Shown: one piece after another, positions 18,264 through 27,796 of the stretch
Position numbering within the stretch: position 1 is the stretch's first letter
Layout: each line of letters opens with the position of its first letter
Assembly (NCBI GenBank): GCA_937925685.1
Contig: CALAMI010000016.1
Location: 67,001-131,000, forward strand
Origin: Candidatus Binatia bacterium
GTDB taxonomy: Bacteria; Desulfobacterota; Binatia; HRBIN30
DNA length: 64,000 nucleotides
Reading direction: 5' to 3'
Program-made: the position numbers and the translations under genes
The notes under the pieces: generated by a model
The model's database searches: none
The model's input: only the letters and a program-made list of their open reading frames with translations
What the model was told of the DNA's origin: nothing

Positions 18264-19463
18264 ATGGCCCATCAACATGGACCATTAGCTGGTATCCGGG
18301 TCATCGACTTCAGTCACCAAGCGGCTGGGCCTTGGTGTACGACTTTGCTCGGTGACATGGGAGCCGACGTTTGGAAGATCGAAAAGCCAGGCCGTGGGGA
18401 CAGTATCCGTTACGCTCGCGGGGCCGACCCACGTGTGGGAAGCTACAACTTTTGGGGGCTCAATCGCAACAAGCGCTCCGTTGCCGTGGACATCAAACAC
18501 CCGGACGGGGCTAAGCTAGCCCGGGAAATGGTGAGCGGGGCAGATGTCGTGGTCGAAAATTTTCGCCCCGGAGTGATGGAGCGGCTCGGCCTTGGCTACG
18601 ACCAGCTCAAAGAGACGAACCCGCGGCTTATCTATGCCTCGATCACGGCATTCGGCGACCGCGGGCCAATGGCTCATCAGCCCGGCATGGATCTAATACT
18701 CCAGGCAACCGGCGGTATGATGGGACTGACCGGGTTTCCCGACGGCCCTCCCGCCAAAGCTGCGGGACCGGTGGCAGATATTTCTTCCGGTATCTACTGC
18801 GCTTACGCGATCGCCCTTGCCCTTTTTCACCGTGAGAAAAGCGGGATAGGACAGCGTATTGACTTGACGATGTTGGACGCTGTCATTTCCCTCCTTGCTG
18901 ACATCTCCACCGCTTATTTGAACACCGGTGACGACTACCCTAAGTTTGGCAATGGCCACCCCGATCTGGTCCCCTATCAAGCCTTCGCCGCGCGTGACGG
19001 TTACTTCATCGTCGCTTGCCTCACCAACGCTTTCTTCAAGCGCCTGTGTGCTGCTCTGGGCCGCGAGGATTTGCTGCAAGACCCCCGCTTTGCCACCAAC
19101 ACGGCGCGCTGTGCGAACCGCGAGGTCGTGGTATCGACCCTCCAAAAAATCTTCCTCACGAACACCTGCAGCCACTGGATTGAACTGTGTCAGCGTCACG
19201 ACGTTCCAGCCTGCAAAGTGAATTCGCTCAAGGAGCTTTTCGAGCTCGAACAGCTCAAGGTGTTGGGATCGGTCGTGGAATGGCAACACCCCAGGATGGG
19301 GCGTTTTCGGACCATGAACGTAATTTTCCGGATGAGCGAAACCCCCGGCTCGTTGCGGATTCCTCCGCCCGCACTTGGGGAGCACACGGAAGAGTGCTTG
19401 CGCCAACTGGGAAAGTCGGACGCTGAAATTGCAGCGTTACGTGCCGCTGGCGTTTGTGCCTAG
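18264..19463 (+). CDS. Family III CoA-transferase (CaiB/BaiF)
   Basis: 399 residues; the ATG at 18264 is preceded by AGGAGG and a second GGAG. Enzymes of this family move CoA between carboxylic acids through an aspartyl-CoA thioester, or racemise acyl-CoAs. N-terminal LAGIRVIDFSHQAAGPW, NRNKRSVAVDIKHPDG, VVENFRPGVMERLGLGYDQL and PGMDLILQATGG, where D143 is the expected catalytic Asp. The C-terminal part has LPLGEHTEE-type (here ALGEHTEECL). Length is standard for a monomer of the interlocked dimer. It is flanked by two AMP-ligases on the same strand, which implies joint processing of one class of carboxylic acid (inference). Confidence 0.92.
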   Translation: MAHQHGPLAGIRVIDFSHQAAGPWCTTLLGDMGADVWKIEKPGRGDSIRYARGADPRVGSYNFWGLNRNKRSVAVDIKHPDGAKLAREMVSGADVVVENFRPGVMERLGLGYDQLKETNPRLIYASITAFGDRGPMAHQPGMDLILQATGGMMGLTGFPDGPPAKAAGPVADISSGIYCAYAIALALFHREKSGIGQRIDLTMLDAVISLLADISTAYLNTGDDYPKFGNGHPDLVPYQAFAARDGYFIVACLTNAFFKRLCAALGREDLLQDPRFATNTARCANREVVVSTLQKIFLTNTCSHWIELCQRHDVPACKVNSLKELFELEQLKVLGSVVEWQHPRMGRFRTMNVIFRMSETPGSLRIPPPALGEHTEECLRQLGKSDAEIAALRAAGVCA

Positions 19464-19487
19464 GTTGACCTAGCCCCGGAGGTAGCC

Positions 19488-21095
19488 GTGGCAGCTCGAA
19501 CCCTCGCTGGATTCCTGGAGGAAGCGACTGTCCGCTTCGGCGACCGCGAAATGCTTGCTTTTGCTCCTGGGCCTAAGGTGACAGCCCGCTACTCCGGGGC
19601 CGAACTAAGAAAGCAAGTCGAAGCTGCTGCGTGCTGGCTCGCCGCTTTAGGAGTGAGCAAGGGAACCCACGTAGGTGTTTTGTTCACGAACCGACCAGAG
19701 TGGATTTTTTATGCTTTCGGCGCCTGGGTTCTCGGGGCAGTGGTCGTGCCTTTGTCCACCTTGTGGAAGACCCAAGAGCTTGCCTTCGCGCTGCGTCATG
19801 CGGACATCGAAGCGCTCATCGCCATGTCGGCTTTCCGAACGCGCAATTTTAACGCCGACCTTGCCGCTTTGTTGCCCGAGCTCTTGCCTGCGCCCTCGGA
19901 CAAGCCCCTGTTCAATCCCAGTTTCCCGAACTTGCGCTGGGTGCGCTTCCTCCCGGTACTGGCAACCCCTGAAAGTATGGAACACGCATGCGGCAGCACT
20001 CCTGGGCGGAACTACGTACGAGCACTCGAGGAAAGAGTTACCGCGAGCGACCGAGCAGCGATCTTTTTCACTTCGGGGACCACGGCGGTTCCGAAGGCTG
20101 TGGTCCATTGTCACGAGGCGCTCCTGGTTTCAGCTCGACGAATCGCGTTGGCACTGGGGATCAACGAGGAAGATGCGTGGTGGGGGCATATGCCGCTGTT
20201 CTGGACCGGAGGCTTCGTTCTGGGCCTTCTCGCCACCTGGTCTGGCGGTGGTCGGGTGGTGTTGCACGAGCGCGTAGAGCCCGGTGAAGCGCTCCTCCTC
20301 CTCGAAGAAGAGGGTTGTACGATCATGGCCGGGTGGCACCAAGCCGGAGCACTCCTGGAACATCCTGACTTTCCAACGCGTCACCTTCGACTTCGCAAGG
20401 GTTCTGCGCACAGCGTTGCGCCTCAGCTTCTGGTTCAACCGCATTTTGCGGTTGGAATGTACGGGCTTAGCGAAACGGCAACATGCGTTGCCGCCGCTCG
20501 GTGGGACGAACCGGAGGAGATAAGGATGTTGACCTGCGGAAAACCTCTGACGGGCACGGAGGTCAAAATCGTGGATCCGCAAACCGGCACCGAGTTACCG
20601 CAACGGGCCACCGGCGAAATTTGCGCCCGCGGAGTCACGTTGATGGAAGGGTACTACAAGGTCCCTGTAGAGGAAACGTTCGATCACGAAGGGTTTTTCC
20701 ACACGGGGGACCTTGGCTTTCTCGACGAAAGCGGCCGCTTGCATTTCGTCGGCCGACTCAAAGATGTGATTAAAACCGCAGGCGTCAACGTGGCGGCCCT
20801 GGAGGTAGAGCAAGTATTACAGCGCCATGCGGCGGTGGAATCCGCACACGTGGTCGGCGTCCCCCACGAAACACGCGGCGAGAACGTCGCCGCCTTCGTT
20901 ATTTTACGCGCAGCAGCTAGCAAAGAAGAACTAACGAAATTCTGCCAAGAGCAGTTAGCAAGCTACAAGGTGCCGCGGTACATTTTCTTCGTGAGCAACC
21001 CGGAGATCCCACGCACGGCGACCGGCAAAGTGGAAAAAACTGCCCTGAAAGCCGAGGCGCGCCGGCGGATCGAGCAACAAGAGCGCCAAGGTTGA
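19488..21095 (+). CDS. AMP-binding acyl-CoA synthetase / ligase (second copy)
   Basis: 535 residues from GTG 19488, with CGGAGG just upstream. Motifs: FFTSGTTAVPKAVVHCH (P-loop), MPLFWTGGFVLGL, MYGLSETAT, FHTGDLGFLDESGRLHFVGR, LKDVIKTAGVNVAALEVEQ and IPRTATGKVEKTALK with the catalytic Lys. This copy has a complete C-terminal signature, unlike the copy at 16608. It is the last gene of the plus-strand run that starts at 13464. The substrate class is unknown. The two ligases are only distantly similar, so they are probably not a recent duplication and may act on different acids or in series. Confidence 0.9.
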   Translation: MAARTLAGFLEEATVRFGDREMLAFAPGPKVTARYSGAELRKQVEAAACWLAALGVSKGTHVGVLFTNRPEWIFYAFGAWVLGAVVVPLSTLWKTQELAFALRHADIEALIAMSAFRTRNFNADLAALLPELLPAPSDKPLFNPSFPNLRWVRFLPVLATPESMEHACGSTPGRNYVRALEERVTASDRAAIFFTSGTTAVPKAVVHCHEALLVSARRIALALGINEEDAWWGHMPLFWTGGFVLGLLATWSGGGRVVLHERVEPGEALLLLEEEGCTIMAGWHQAGALLEHPDFPTRHLRLRKGSAHSVAPQLLVQPHFAVGMYGLSETATCVAAARWDEPEEIRMLTCGKPLTGTEVKIVDPQTGTELPQRATGEICARGVTLMEGYYKVPVEETFDHEGFFHTGDLGFLDESGRLHFVGRLKDVIKTAGVNVAALEVEQVLQRHAAVESAHVVGVPHETRGENVAAFVILRAAASKEELTKFCQEQLASYKVPRYIFFVSNPEIPRTATGKVEKTALKAEARRRIEQQERQG

Positions 21096-21130
21096 GGACT
21101 GGCTAGCCACGGAAACGGCAGTTAAAGCGA

Positions 21131-22060
21131 TTACAGACCGAACTCGCGCAGCCGCCGAGGGTCTTTCGTCCAGTCTTCCTGCACCCGGACAAAAAGTTCC
21201 AAATACACCTTTTTTCCCAGCAGAAGTTCGATTTGTTCCCTTGCCGCCTGCCCGATCGACTTGATTTTGTTGCCACCCCTGCCGATCAAAATCGGCTTTT
21301 GCGACTCGCGCTCGACGTGAATGGTGGCATGGATGACAACCACATGGTCTTTTTCCTCGAAACTCGAGACAGTCACCGCCACAGCATAGGGAACCTCTTG
21401 CCGAGTTTGTAACAGCACTTGCTCCCGAATCATTTCCTCGACCAAGGCGCGCTCCGTCTGATCCGTGAACGTCTCCGGATCGTAGAGCCGCGGTCCCGGC
21501 GGAAGCTTATCCGTCACCACGCGCAGCAGCTCCCCGATGTTCGCCCCCTCCCGCGCGCTAATGGGAACTACGTGAACTTGCGAAATCCACCGCTCCAACT
21601 GCGCCAAAATCGGAATCAGCTCGTTTGGCTTTCGACAATCGATCTTGTTCAAAGCGATGATCAGCCGATCCTGAAAACGTTGTAGCCGCGGCAGAAGCGC
21701 TTGATCCTCTTCCGTAAGCCCTTCGGAAGCGTCGACAATCCATAAGATTAAGTCTGCCTCTTCCATGGTTTCCTCAGCAATCTGCACCATGCGGCGGTTG
21801 ATCAACGTCTTCGCCTGGTGAAGACCTGGAGTGTCGACGAATACGATTTGAGCGTGCGGTAAGGTGAGAATCCCGCGAATACGTCCTCGCGTCGTTTGGG
21901 GCTTCGGCGTCACGATCGCAAGCTTCTGCCCCAGTAGCTGGTTGAGGAGCGTCGACTTGCCTACGTTCGGCCGCCCCACCAGCGCCACAAAGCCAGAACG
22001 GTGAACTTCGCCTCCCTCTGTCACAGTGACCGTTGCTAGCAGCGAACCACGGTGGCGCAA
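21131..22060 (-). CDS. era: GTPase Era
   Basis: 309 residues. It binds 16S rRNA and is needed for maturation of the 30S subunit. G-motifs are GRPNVGKSTLLN (G1), PQTTRGRI (G2), DTPG (G3), NKID (G4) and SAREGAN (G5). The C-terminal KH domain has IGRGGNKIKSIG, followed by a conserved VYLELFVRVQEDW. The open frame begins at TTG 22060, with GTG 22024 as an alternative; conserved sequence starts only at about VHRSGFVALVG. No good ribosome site is seen at either, so the start is uncertain. It is divergent from the PHP gene and converges with the AMP-ligase gene. Confidence 0.96.
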   Translation of the reverse strand: MRHRGSLLATVTVTEGGEVHRSGFVALVGRPNVGKSTLLNQLLGQKLAIVTPKPQTTRGRIRGILTLPHAQIVFVDTPGLHQAKTLINRRMVQIAEETMEEADLILWIVDASEGLTEEDQALLPRLQRFQDRLIIALNKIDCRKPNELIPILAQLERWISQVHVVPISAREGANIGELLRVVTDKLPPGPRLYDPETFTDQTERALVEEMIREQVLLQTRQEVPYAVAVTVSSFEEKDHVVVIHATIHVERESQKPILIGRGGNKIKSIGQAAREQIELLLGKKVYLELFVRVQEDWTKDPRRLREFGL

Positions 22061-22199
22061 TTACAAAAGAGAGCCGATTTCAAGGGGACAAGACCTGCGG
22101 CCTTCGTTTCGGGGGCGCGCTACCAATCTTGACATTCCAGCGACAAATCTGGGAAAAGACCTCAGCCGGAGCCACTGCTCGAGAGCAGGGAGGGAAATC

Positions 22200-25100
22200 A
22201 TGCACAGGGTAGCTTTCTTCGCTTTGATGATTGCCTTTGCTTGTTGGCTAACCCCCCTGCAAGTGCGTGCGGCGTGTGGGCCTTGCAAGGCTGTACAAAT
22301 TACGACCGCGAATGCCAACGCTTTGCTGTTCGGGGGAACGGACGCCGCTGGCGGCATTGGTGACTGGTATCTCACGAACGGCAAGCTAGTTGCGATCATC
22401 GATAATATCGACACCGAAACCATCTCCACTGTGAGTGGCAACGCCACTGTGGATCTGACTTCCTCCAATGCCGTGCAAACAGGCGGCACGTTGATCGACC
22501 TCGGCTTAAAAGGCAAACACAACGACCAGTTTCCACAGGGGTTCAACACGGGCGGGTTCAGCTTGGCCAACGTCTTCTTGTTCCGCAAAGGCGATGAGAC
22601 CGTCTGGGGTCTGCCCCTGGGGAACAATCCCTGCGCTACGGTCGAGAGCTCGAACTCGCTTTGCCCGACCGACCCCGACTGCGCGGCAATCACTGTGTAC
22701 GGAATTATGCTCGGATCCTGCACGTCAGCCACCGACTTTTGCTCAACGCGAAGTAACCCTAAGGTCCGGGTGCGAACAACTTACAAGGCGTGCAAGAACC
22801 AGCGTACGCTGTGGGTCACCACGGAGGTTTGGAATCAGACAGGCAACGCCCAGCAGTTGCCCATCTTCGATGTCCTGCTCTGGGGAGGGCGCGGCCTTAT
22901 GCCCTTCGTCCCGGACAAAGGACGTGGCTTCACTCACCCGATCCTGGACCTCTCCAACACCTCGGCGATCTTGGCTGCCATGACTTCTGCGCCCTTTTTT
23001 GCCGTTCCAGGCAACGTGGACGCTAAGGACGGTCTCGGGGCGAGGAACAAAAAAGTCGGCGCTATCGCTTACGGGTACTTTTCCGACGGAGGGATTGACG
23101 ACTCCAACGGCCCTGCGCTTGGTGGAACCCAAACACCCATCGCTGGACCTTTCGAAACCATCGGGTTGCAGGGTGGCTTCCTATCCGCGGCAACGCTCCC
23201 TACCCTTCTCGGACCGACTTTACCCAACAATGCCTCTAGAATCTTTGAGCGACGGATCATCGTCGGAGATCGAAACGACCCTGCAGCAGTGATCGGTGAT
23301 CAGCGCAACCCAGAAAGTATTTTGCTCCTGAGCCCCTTAAATTCTCAGCTTGGCACAGTATCTGGAACGCTGAGCCCAGCGTCCCCCGTCGAAGGAACGA
23401 TTACTTTCGTTCGCGTTGGCGGGCCAAGCTTTTCCGGCCTAGGATCCCAGTGGGGCTTGCTGAACACGGCGCCGATCTCCGCGGTGCGCACCAAAAGCAA
23501 GTTCAGTCGCATCTTGCTTCCCGAAGGGGACTACGTGGCACACGTGGTGGTTCCTGGACAGAATGATTTTTTTACCTCGCCGTTTACCGTGAACGCTAAC
23601 CAAAACACCGTCATCCCCCCGATTATGCTTACACGACCGGGAAAGCTGAAAATCGAGGTGCGCGACGCCGACACGAATCTCGGCATCCCCGCGAAGGTGT
23701 CGCTCAGCCCCTCTCCCGAGATGAAACGTGAGTTTGCAACTTTTTCCTTCGATACCCGCAACGGCATGTGCTCGAATAACCTTTCGCTGGCTTGCACGAA
23801 CGATAGTGAGTGCGGGTCCGGAAACACGTGCTTCCGCACTTGTACGAACAAAGTTCCAGTTCGCTGCAGCCCAGGCTGCCCGGCGGGCTTTGTCTGTGCC
23901 AGCGACGGTCGCTGCCGCAAACATGATTGTAACTCGGACGCCGACTGCGACCCGGGGTACGTTTGCCGTGCGAACACGACCGACGGAGAGGCTGGCGTTC
24001 CGGGGGCGCAGCCCGGTGGGGGCCAGCTGAACGTCATTTATACCGACGCCAAGGGAAAAGCCGTCGTCGACGTCAAGCCTGGCACGTACACGGCCACGAT
24101 TTCGCGCGGTCCGGAGTACACCATTACTCAAGTTACCGGGGTGACAATCACCAGTGGAACATCAACTGACCTCGGCATCCAAACGATTAAACGAGTGGTC
24201 GACACCACCGGGTATATGTCAGCCGACTTCCACATCCATTCGGCCCGCAGTTTGGATTCCTCGGCGCCAATGGAACCCAGAGTCCGCAGCTTCGCCGGCG
24301 AGGGTTTAGAAGTGATGGTGTCGACCGACCACGACATCAACACGGACTACGCGCCCATAATCAAGAAGCTGAAAATGCAACCGTTCATTGCTTCGATCAT
24401 CGGTACCGAGGTGACAACATCGGTGCCGAACCCTCCCTTCCTCGCGAATGCTTGGGGCCACATCAATGCTTGGCCGTCGATTTACGACCCCAATTTGCGC
24501 CGCGGTGGGTCAGTAGAAGACGAAAGCGTAAGTGCAAACGTGATCTACGACCGTTTGCGGGCTCAAAGTAATTTTCAGTGCGTAGGGGGGAGTAAAAACG
24601 GGCGCGCTTGCGCAACGAACTCTGACTGTGGGGGCGCTCCCTGTGTTGACGTCGGAGAACAGGTCGTCCAGTTGAACCACCCTCGCGCTGGTCTCGGAGG
24701 GGTGGTGAACATTGGCATGTTCGACAACATCGGGTTCAACCCGCCCGGGGCGGTGGACACTTGCCAGCTTTACCCGGTCCGATGCGCCAGTAACTCGTGC
24801 GCTGGTGGCAACAACGACGGCACTTCCTGTACCAGCGACGCTCAGTGCACCGGCGGTGGGCGCTGCGGTTGCAACAGTGGAAGTATCCCTGGGGCAGCAA
24901 ACGGGTGCAACCGCATCTTGCTCGATCGCAATGTGGTTCCGCAGGGGACACTGTGTACGACGGCCAGTTGTGGAAGCGGTTTCGAGAACCCAAACGGCAC
25001 CCGGAATATCGATTTCGACGTTATCGAAATCGATAACGGAGGGAACCGCAGCGGTTTTGGCGATCTAAAATTGGTGCGACGGGACTGGCTAAGCTTACTC

Positions 25101-26066
25101 AACCAAGCGATCAACGTCGGAAAACTCGGCCAACGGCATCTCCCCTGGGGTACCGGTGTTTCAGATTCCCATCGCCTAGTGGTGGAGTTACCCGGTTACT
25201 CGCGGACGTACGTCGGGGCTGGAGATTTTCCCAGCACCGGGAGTATCGACGTGAAGACCTTCAATACCGCCGTGCTCGGGGGCAACATGAGCATCTCGTC
25301 TGGTCCGTATATTTCCTTCACTGCGGACGCGGGAGGACCCTCAGTCAAGATGGGTCAAACTCTGGGGCCGAGCGTGAGTTCGGTCAATTTGCACATTCAA
25401 GTGCAGGCAGCCCCTTGGGTGCCGGTTGATGAAGTCCGTATCATCAAAAACGGTTGTGTGTTTGCGTGCTACAATAGTAGCACGTCCCCAGCCGTGGCCC
25501 CGAATCCCAGCGATCCTTTCGAACAAACCAACGCGAATGTCGTGCGCTTCAATGCAACGATTACGGACTCCGTTAGCGGCGACAGTTATTACATTGTGGA
25601 GGCCAGCCAAAACCTGCCCGTTAGTGGAGCTCCTCCGGTGGATCCGGTAATGAATCTTGTCGCCAAGGATGCTGTCCCGTGGGCTATGACTAACCCCATT
25701 TTGGTCGATGGAGACGGAGACAATGCTTACTCGGGTATCTCTCTACCGGCGGGCGCTGGCGAGCCAAGTTGTCCAGTACTTCCGCCGTCGTGTTCCGCTG
25801 GCTCGGCCACTGTGACCCTTGCCACCCCTGCGATCATGGTTGCCGATGGGCATGAGACGCGGCGTTCGTCGTGGCTCGCTAGAATACTCGATCGTGTCGT
25901 TGGACGAGCCGCTGCGGAGAGTGACGGAGCGCCCCGCGTCATGGACGATCGCGAGCGTGTGCGCGAACGCGAAGAGGCAGCACAGAAGGGCGAGGGGGAA
26001 CATCTTCCGTGGAATCGCATTGTGTTTCCGACCCCCGTGCCAACGCCACAGCCACCGACCCAATGA
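22200..26066 (+). CDS. Large secreted PHP-domain metallohydrolase with cysteine-rich inserts
   Basis: 1288 residues from the ATG at 22200 (AGGGAGG upstream); an open extension to 22026 is unlikely to be translated. A signal peptide ends near VRA-ACG. The N-terminal half (to about 650) consists of beta-rich domains with FTVNANQNTVIPPIML and a carboxypeptidase-regulatory-like VKPGTYTATISRG. The PHP domain begins with SADFHIHS (about 675), then STDHD (about 706) and GVSDSHR (about 985), the usual metal ligands. Cysteine-rich modules occur at about 522-600, 793-816 and 861-895, two of them inside the PHP domain. A similar arrangement occurs in CehA/McbA-type hydrolases. The basic C-terminus ends with a short TPVPTPQPPTQ tail. 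The substrate is unknown; a phosphoester is possible. Confidence 0.82.
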   Translation: MHRVAFFALMIAFACWLTPLQVRAACGPCKAVQITTANANALLFGGTDAAGGIGDWYLTNGKLVAIIDNIDTETISTVSGNATVDLTSSNAVQTGGTLIDLGLKGKHNDQFPQGFNTGGFSLANVFLFRKGDETVWGLPLGNNPCATVESSNSLCPTDPDCAAITVYGIMLGSCTSATDFCSTRSNPKVRVRTTYKACKNQRTLWVTTEVWNQTGNAQQLPIFDVLLWGGRGLMPFVPDKGRGFTHPILDLSNTSAILAAMTSAPFFAVPGNVDAKDGLGARNKKVGAIAYGYFSDGGIDDSNGPALGGTQTPIAGPFETIGLQGGFLSAATLPTLLGPTLPNNASRIFERRIIVGDRNDPAAVIGDQRNPESILLLSPLNSQLGTVSGTLSPASPVEGTITFVRVGGPSFSGLGSQWGLLNTAPISAVRTKSKFSRILLPEGDYVAHVVVPGQNDFFTSPFTVNANQNTVIPPIMLTRPGKLKIEVRDADTNLGIPAKVSLSPSPEMKREFATFSFDTRNGMCSNNLSLACTNDSECGSGNTCFRTCTNKVPVRCSPGCPAGFVCASDGRCRKHDCNSDADCDPGYVCRANTTDGEAGVPGAQPGGGQLNVIYTDAKGKAVVDVKPGTYTATISRGPEYTITQVTGVTITSGTSTDLGIQTIKRVVDTTGYMSADFHIHSARSLDSSAPMEPRVRSFAGEGLEVMVSTDHDINTDYAPIIKKLKMQPFIASIIGTEVTTSVPNPPFLANAWGHINAWPSIYDPNLRRGGSVEDESVSANVIYDRLRAQSNFQCVGGSKNGRACATNSDCGGAPCVDVGEQVVQLNHPRAGLGGVVNIGMFDNIGFNPPGAVDTCQLYPVRCASNSCAGGNNDGTSCTSDAQCTGGGRCGCNSGSIPGAANGCNRILLDRNVVPQGTLCTTASCGSGFENPNGTRNIDFDVIEIDNGGNRSGFGDLKLVRRDWLSLLNQAINVGKLGQRHLPWGTGVSDSHRLVVELPGYSRTYVGAGDFPSTGSIDVKTFNTAVLGGNMSISSGPYISFTADAGGPSVKMGQTLGPSVSSVNLHIQVQAAPWVPVDEVRIIKNGCVFACYNSSTSPAVAPNPSDPFEQTNANVVRFNATITDSVSGDSYYIVEASQNLPVSGAPPVDPVMNLVAKDAVPWAMTNPILVDGDGDNAYSGISLPAGAGEPSCPVLPPSCSAGSATVTLATPAIMVADGHETRRSSWLARILDRVVGRAAAESDGAPRVMDDRERVREREEAAQKGEGEHLPWNRIVFPTPVPTPQPPTQ

Positions 26067-26485
26067 TGGCGCACCCAAGTGGGCTTGCGAGGGCTAGCCG
26101 CAGGTGGCTAGCCCTCGGCTCGTCCGCCGTTTTCATCCTTTTAGGCGCCCTCATCAGACAAGAGGTCGAAGCACACTGGATTCCTCCTGAGCAAATCGTC
26201 TCGCTGCTTCGTAATGACCCTGCCCTACGGACACACCTGGGCGTGCAAAGTGTGGAACGGCAAGGCCGCCTACTGATCATCCGGGTGGAGCCGCGGGTTT
26301 GGAATGCCGCTCCTTCGGACAAGCGACAAGCATTGGCAACACACTGGCAGCGAGTTTGGCGCCACAATGTCCAGCAAGGAATCGTCGCGGTTGTTGCCGC
26401 GGGGACCGACCAGCCGCTAGTCAACTACGATGCTGCCGGGCAGGCCCGTTTGCTCGACGACGCCAAAGGCAGCGAGAATTTTTGA
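26063..26485 (+). CDS. Small membrane-anchored protein, function unknown
   Basis: 140 residues from the ATG at 26063, whose A-T-G-A overlaps the stop of the PHP gene. Residues ~12-30 form one hydrophobic helix (WLALGSSAVFILLGALI) with Arg residues before it. The remaining ~105 residues are soluble and mixed: HWIPPEQIVSLLRNDPALR, then RLLIIRVEPRVW, and a C-terminal stretch ending in DDAKGSENF. I do not recognise a family. Translational coupling suggests that it assists the PHP protein or its export. It is followed after seven bases by the convergent dgt gene. Confidence 0.7.
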   Translation: MMAHPSGLARASRRWLALGSSAVFILLGALIRQEVEAHWIPPEQIVSLLRNDPALRTHLGVQSVERQGRLLIIRVEPRVWNAAPSDKRQALATHWQRVWRHNVQQGIVAVVAAGTDQPLVNYDAAGQARLLDDAKGSENF

Positions 26486-26492
26486 CAGCTCG

Positions 26493-27647
26493 TCACACAC
26501 GCTCGGCTGGGTCGAACAATTTTCGATGCTCTTCCAAGGCAAAGCGGTCGGTCATGCCAGCAATGTAGTCAGCGACGACCCGTTCTAATGTTTCGCCATC
26601 ACGGTCGCACCTGGCCAAAATATGGGGGGGAAGGAGCCGGGGTTCGGCACGATAGGCCTGGAACAGCTCCTCCACGACGCGCTGTGCTTTAGACATCATT
26701 CGGGTCACGCGGTAGTGCCGATACAAGCTCTCGAACAAAAACTGCTTGAGCTCGGCTCGTTTCTCATCGAGTTCGTCACTGAAGCCCACGAGCGGCTTAC
26801 CGTGTTGGCGTACCGCCTCCGGCGAGTCGATTCCCTCCTGGGCGAGGAGACGCTCAGTATGCTCCACCAAGTCGGTGACAAAAAGGTCGATCAACCGTCT
26901 TTGGACCTGGTAACGCCAAATGCGGAAGCCGGCCTGAGGCCATTGAGCGCGCACCGCACCGAACGTTTCCCGCCAGAGCCGCACTTGCTCCAGTTGTTGT
27001 GGGTCCAGTAATCCCGACTTCAGACCGTCGTCGATGTCATGCGTATTGTATGCGATTTCGTCGGCGTAATCGACAATCTGTGCTTCCAAAGAAGGAGCAG
27101 CACCGGGATCGAAGCGGCGAGCCAAGTCTTTGTCGTACGGGGGAGAATGCTTGACGATACCCTCGCGCACCTCCCAGGTGAGGTTGAGACCGCGGAATTG
27201 AGCGTACCGTTCCTCGAGCACTTCCACGATTCGCAGGCTTTGGGCGTTGTGCTCAAACCCACCGTAGGGCTCCATTAAATGGTGCAATACTCTCTCCCCA
27301 GCATGACCAAATGGGGTATGACCGAGGTCGTGTGCCAGGGCGATGGCTTCAGCCAGGTCTTGATTCAGTCGCAAGGCTTGCGCAACCGTACGAGCAATTT
27401 GTGCAGCCTCCATCGTATGCGTCAGTCGGGTTCTGTAGTAATCCCCTTCGTGATTCACGAACACCTGGGTCTTGTACTCTAGGCGGCGAAAGGCCGTCGA
27501 GTGGATAATCCGATCTCTGTCACGTTGAAACGGGAGCCGAAAGGCATGCTCTTCTTCGTAGTGGTCACGCCCTCGGCTTCTCGAACTGCGCACCGCATAT
27601 GGGGCGAGGAAATCATCTTCGAATTTGAGCAGGATAGCTCGGGTCAT
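26493..27647 (-). CDS. dgt: dGTPase-like HD-domain triphosphohydrolase
   Basis: 384 residues. Enzymes of this type cleave dNTPs to deoxynucleosides and triphosphate. The HD-domain metal ligands are visible as RLTHTMEAAQIAR (first His), IALAHDLGHTPFGHAGE (HD pair with the following His) and IVDYADEIAYNTHDIDDG (last Asp). The N-terminal HAFRLPFQRDRDRIIHSTAFRRLEYKTQVF is typical of the dGTPase type 2 group. Length fits. The ATG at 27647 has an AAGGGGG site. The symbol is given by family; specificity for dGTP over other dNTPs is not shown. Confidence 0.9.
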   Translation of the reverse strand: MTRAILLKFEDDFLAPYAVRSSRSRGRDHYEEEHAFRLPFQRDRDRIIHSTAFRRLEYKTQVFVNHEGDYYRTRLTHTMEAAQIARTVAQALRLNQDLAEAIALAHDLGHTPFGHAGERVLHHLMEPYGGFEHNAQSLRIVEVLEERYAQFRGLNLTWEVREGIVKHSPPYDKDLARRFDPGAAPSLEAQIVDYADEIAYNTHDIDDGLKSGLLDPQQLEQVRLWRETFGAVRAQWPQAGFRIWRYQVQRRLIDLFVTDLVEHTERLLAQEGIDSPEAVRQHGKPLVGFSDELDEKRAELKQFLFESLYRHYRVTRMMSKAQRVVEELFQAYRAEPRLLPPHILARCDRDGETLERVVADYIAGMTDRFALEEHRKLFDPAERV

Positions 27648-27762
27648 CTACCCCCTTTATAAGGGTGGTTTCCGAGGTTGCGCAATTGCGGAGGTGGTTT
27701 GCAACGCAATTGGGGTAGCCGCATGAGACACCACGAGCGCGATGCAAGAAAATGCCCTTTGG

Positions 27763-27790
27763 TTGAGCGGTTCTCGGTGTTTGCTATACG
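27763..27790 (+). promoter_or_regulatory. Candidate sigma70-type promoter directly before the 27797 gene
   Basis: TTGAGC at 27763-27768 and TATACG at 27785-27790 are separated by 16 bases. The expected transcription start falls about at the A of the ATG at 27797, so the message would have little or no leader. No Shine-Dalgarno sequence is visible upstream of that ATG, which agrees with this reading. It is a pattern match only. Confidence 0.35.
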
Positions 27791-27796
27791 GCGCCA

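Noticed and set aside
22061-22732. 223-codon minus-strand frame
   Set aside because: Antisense to the PHP gene signal peptide and N-terminus, not protein-like.
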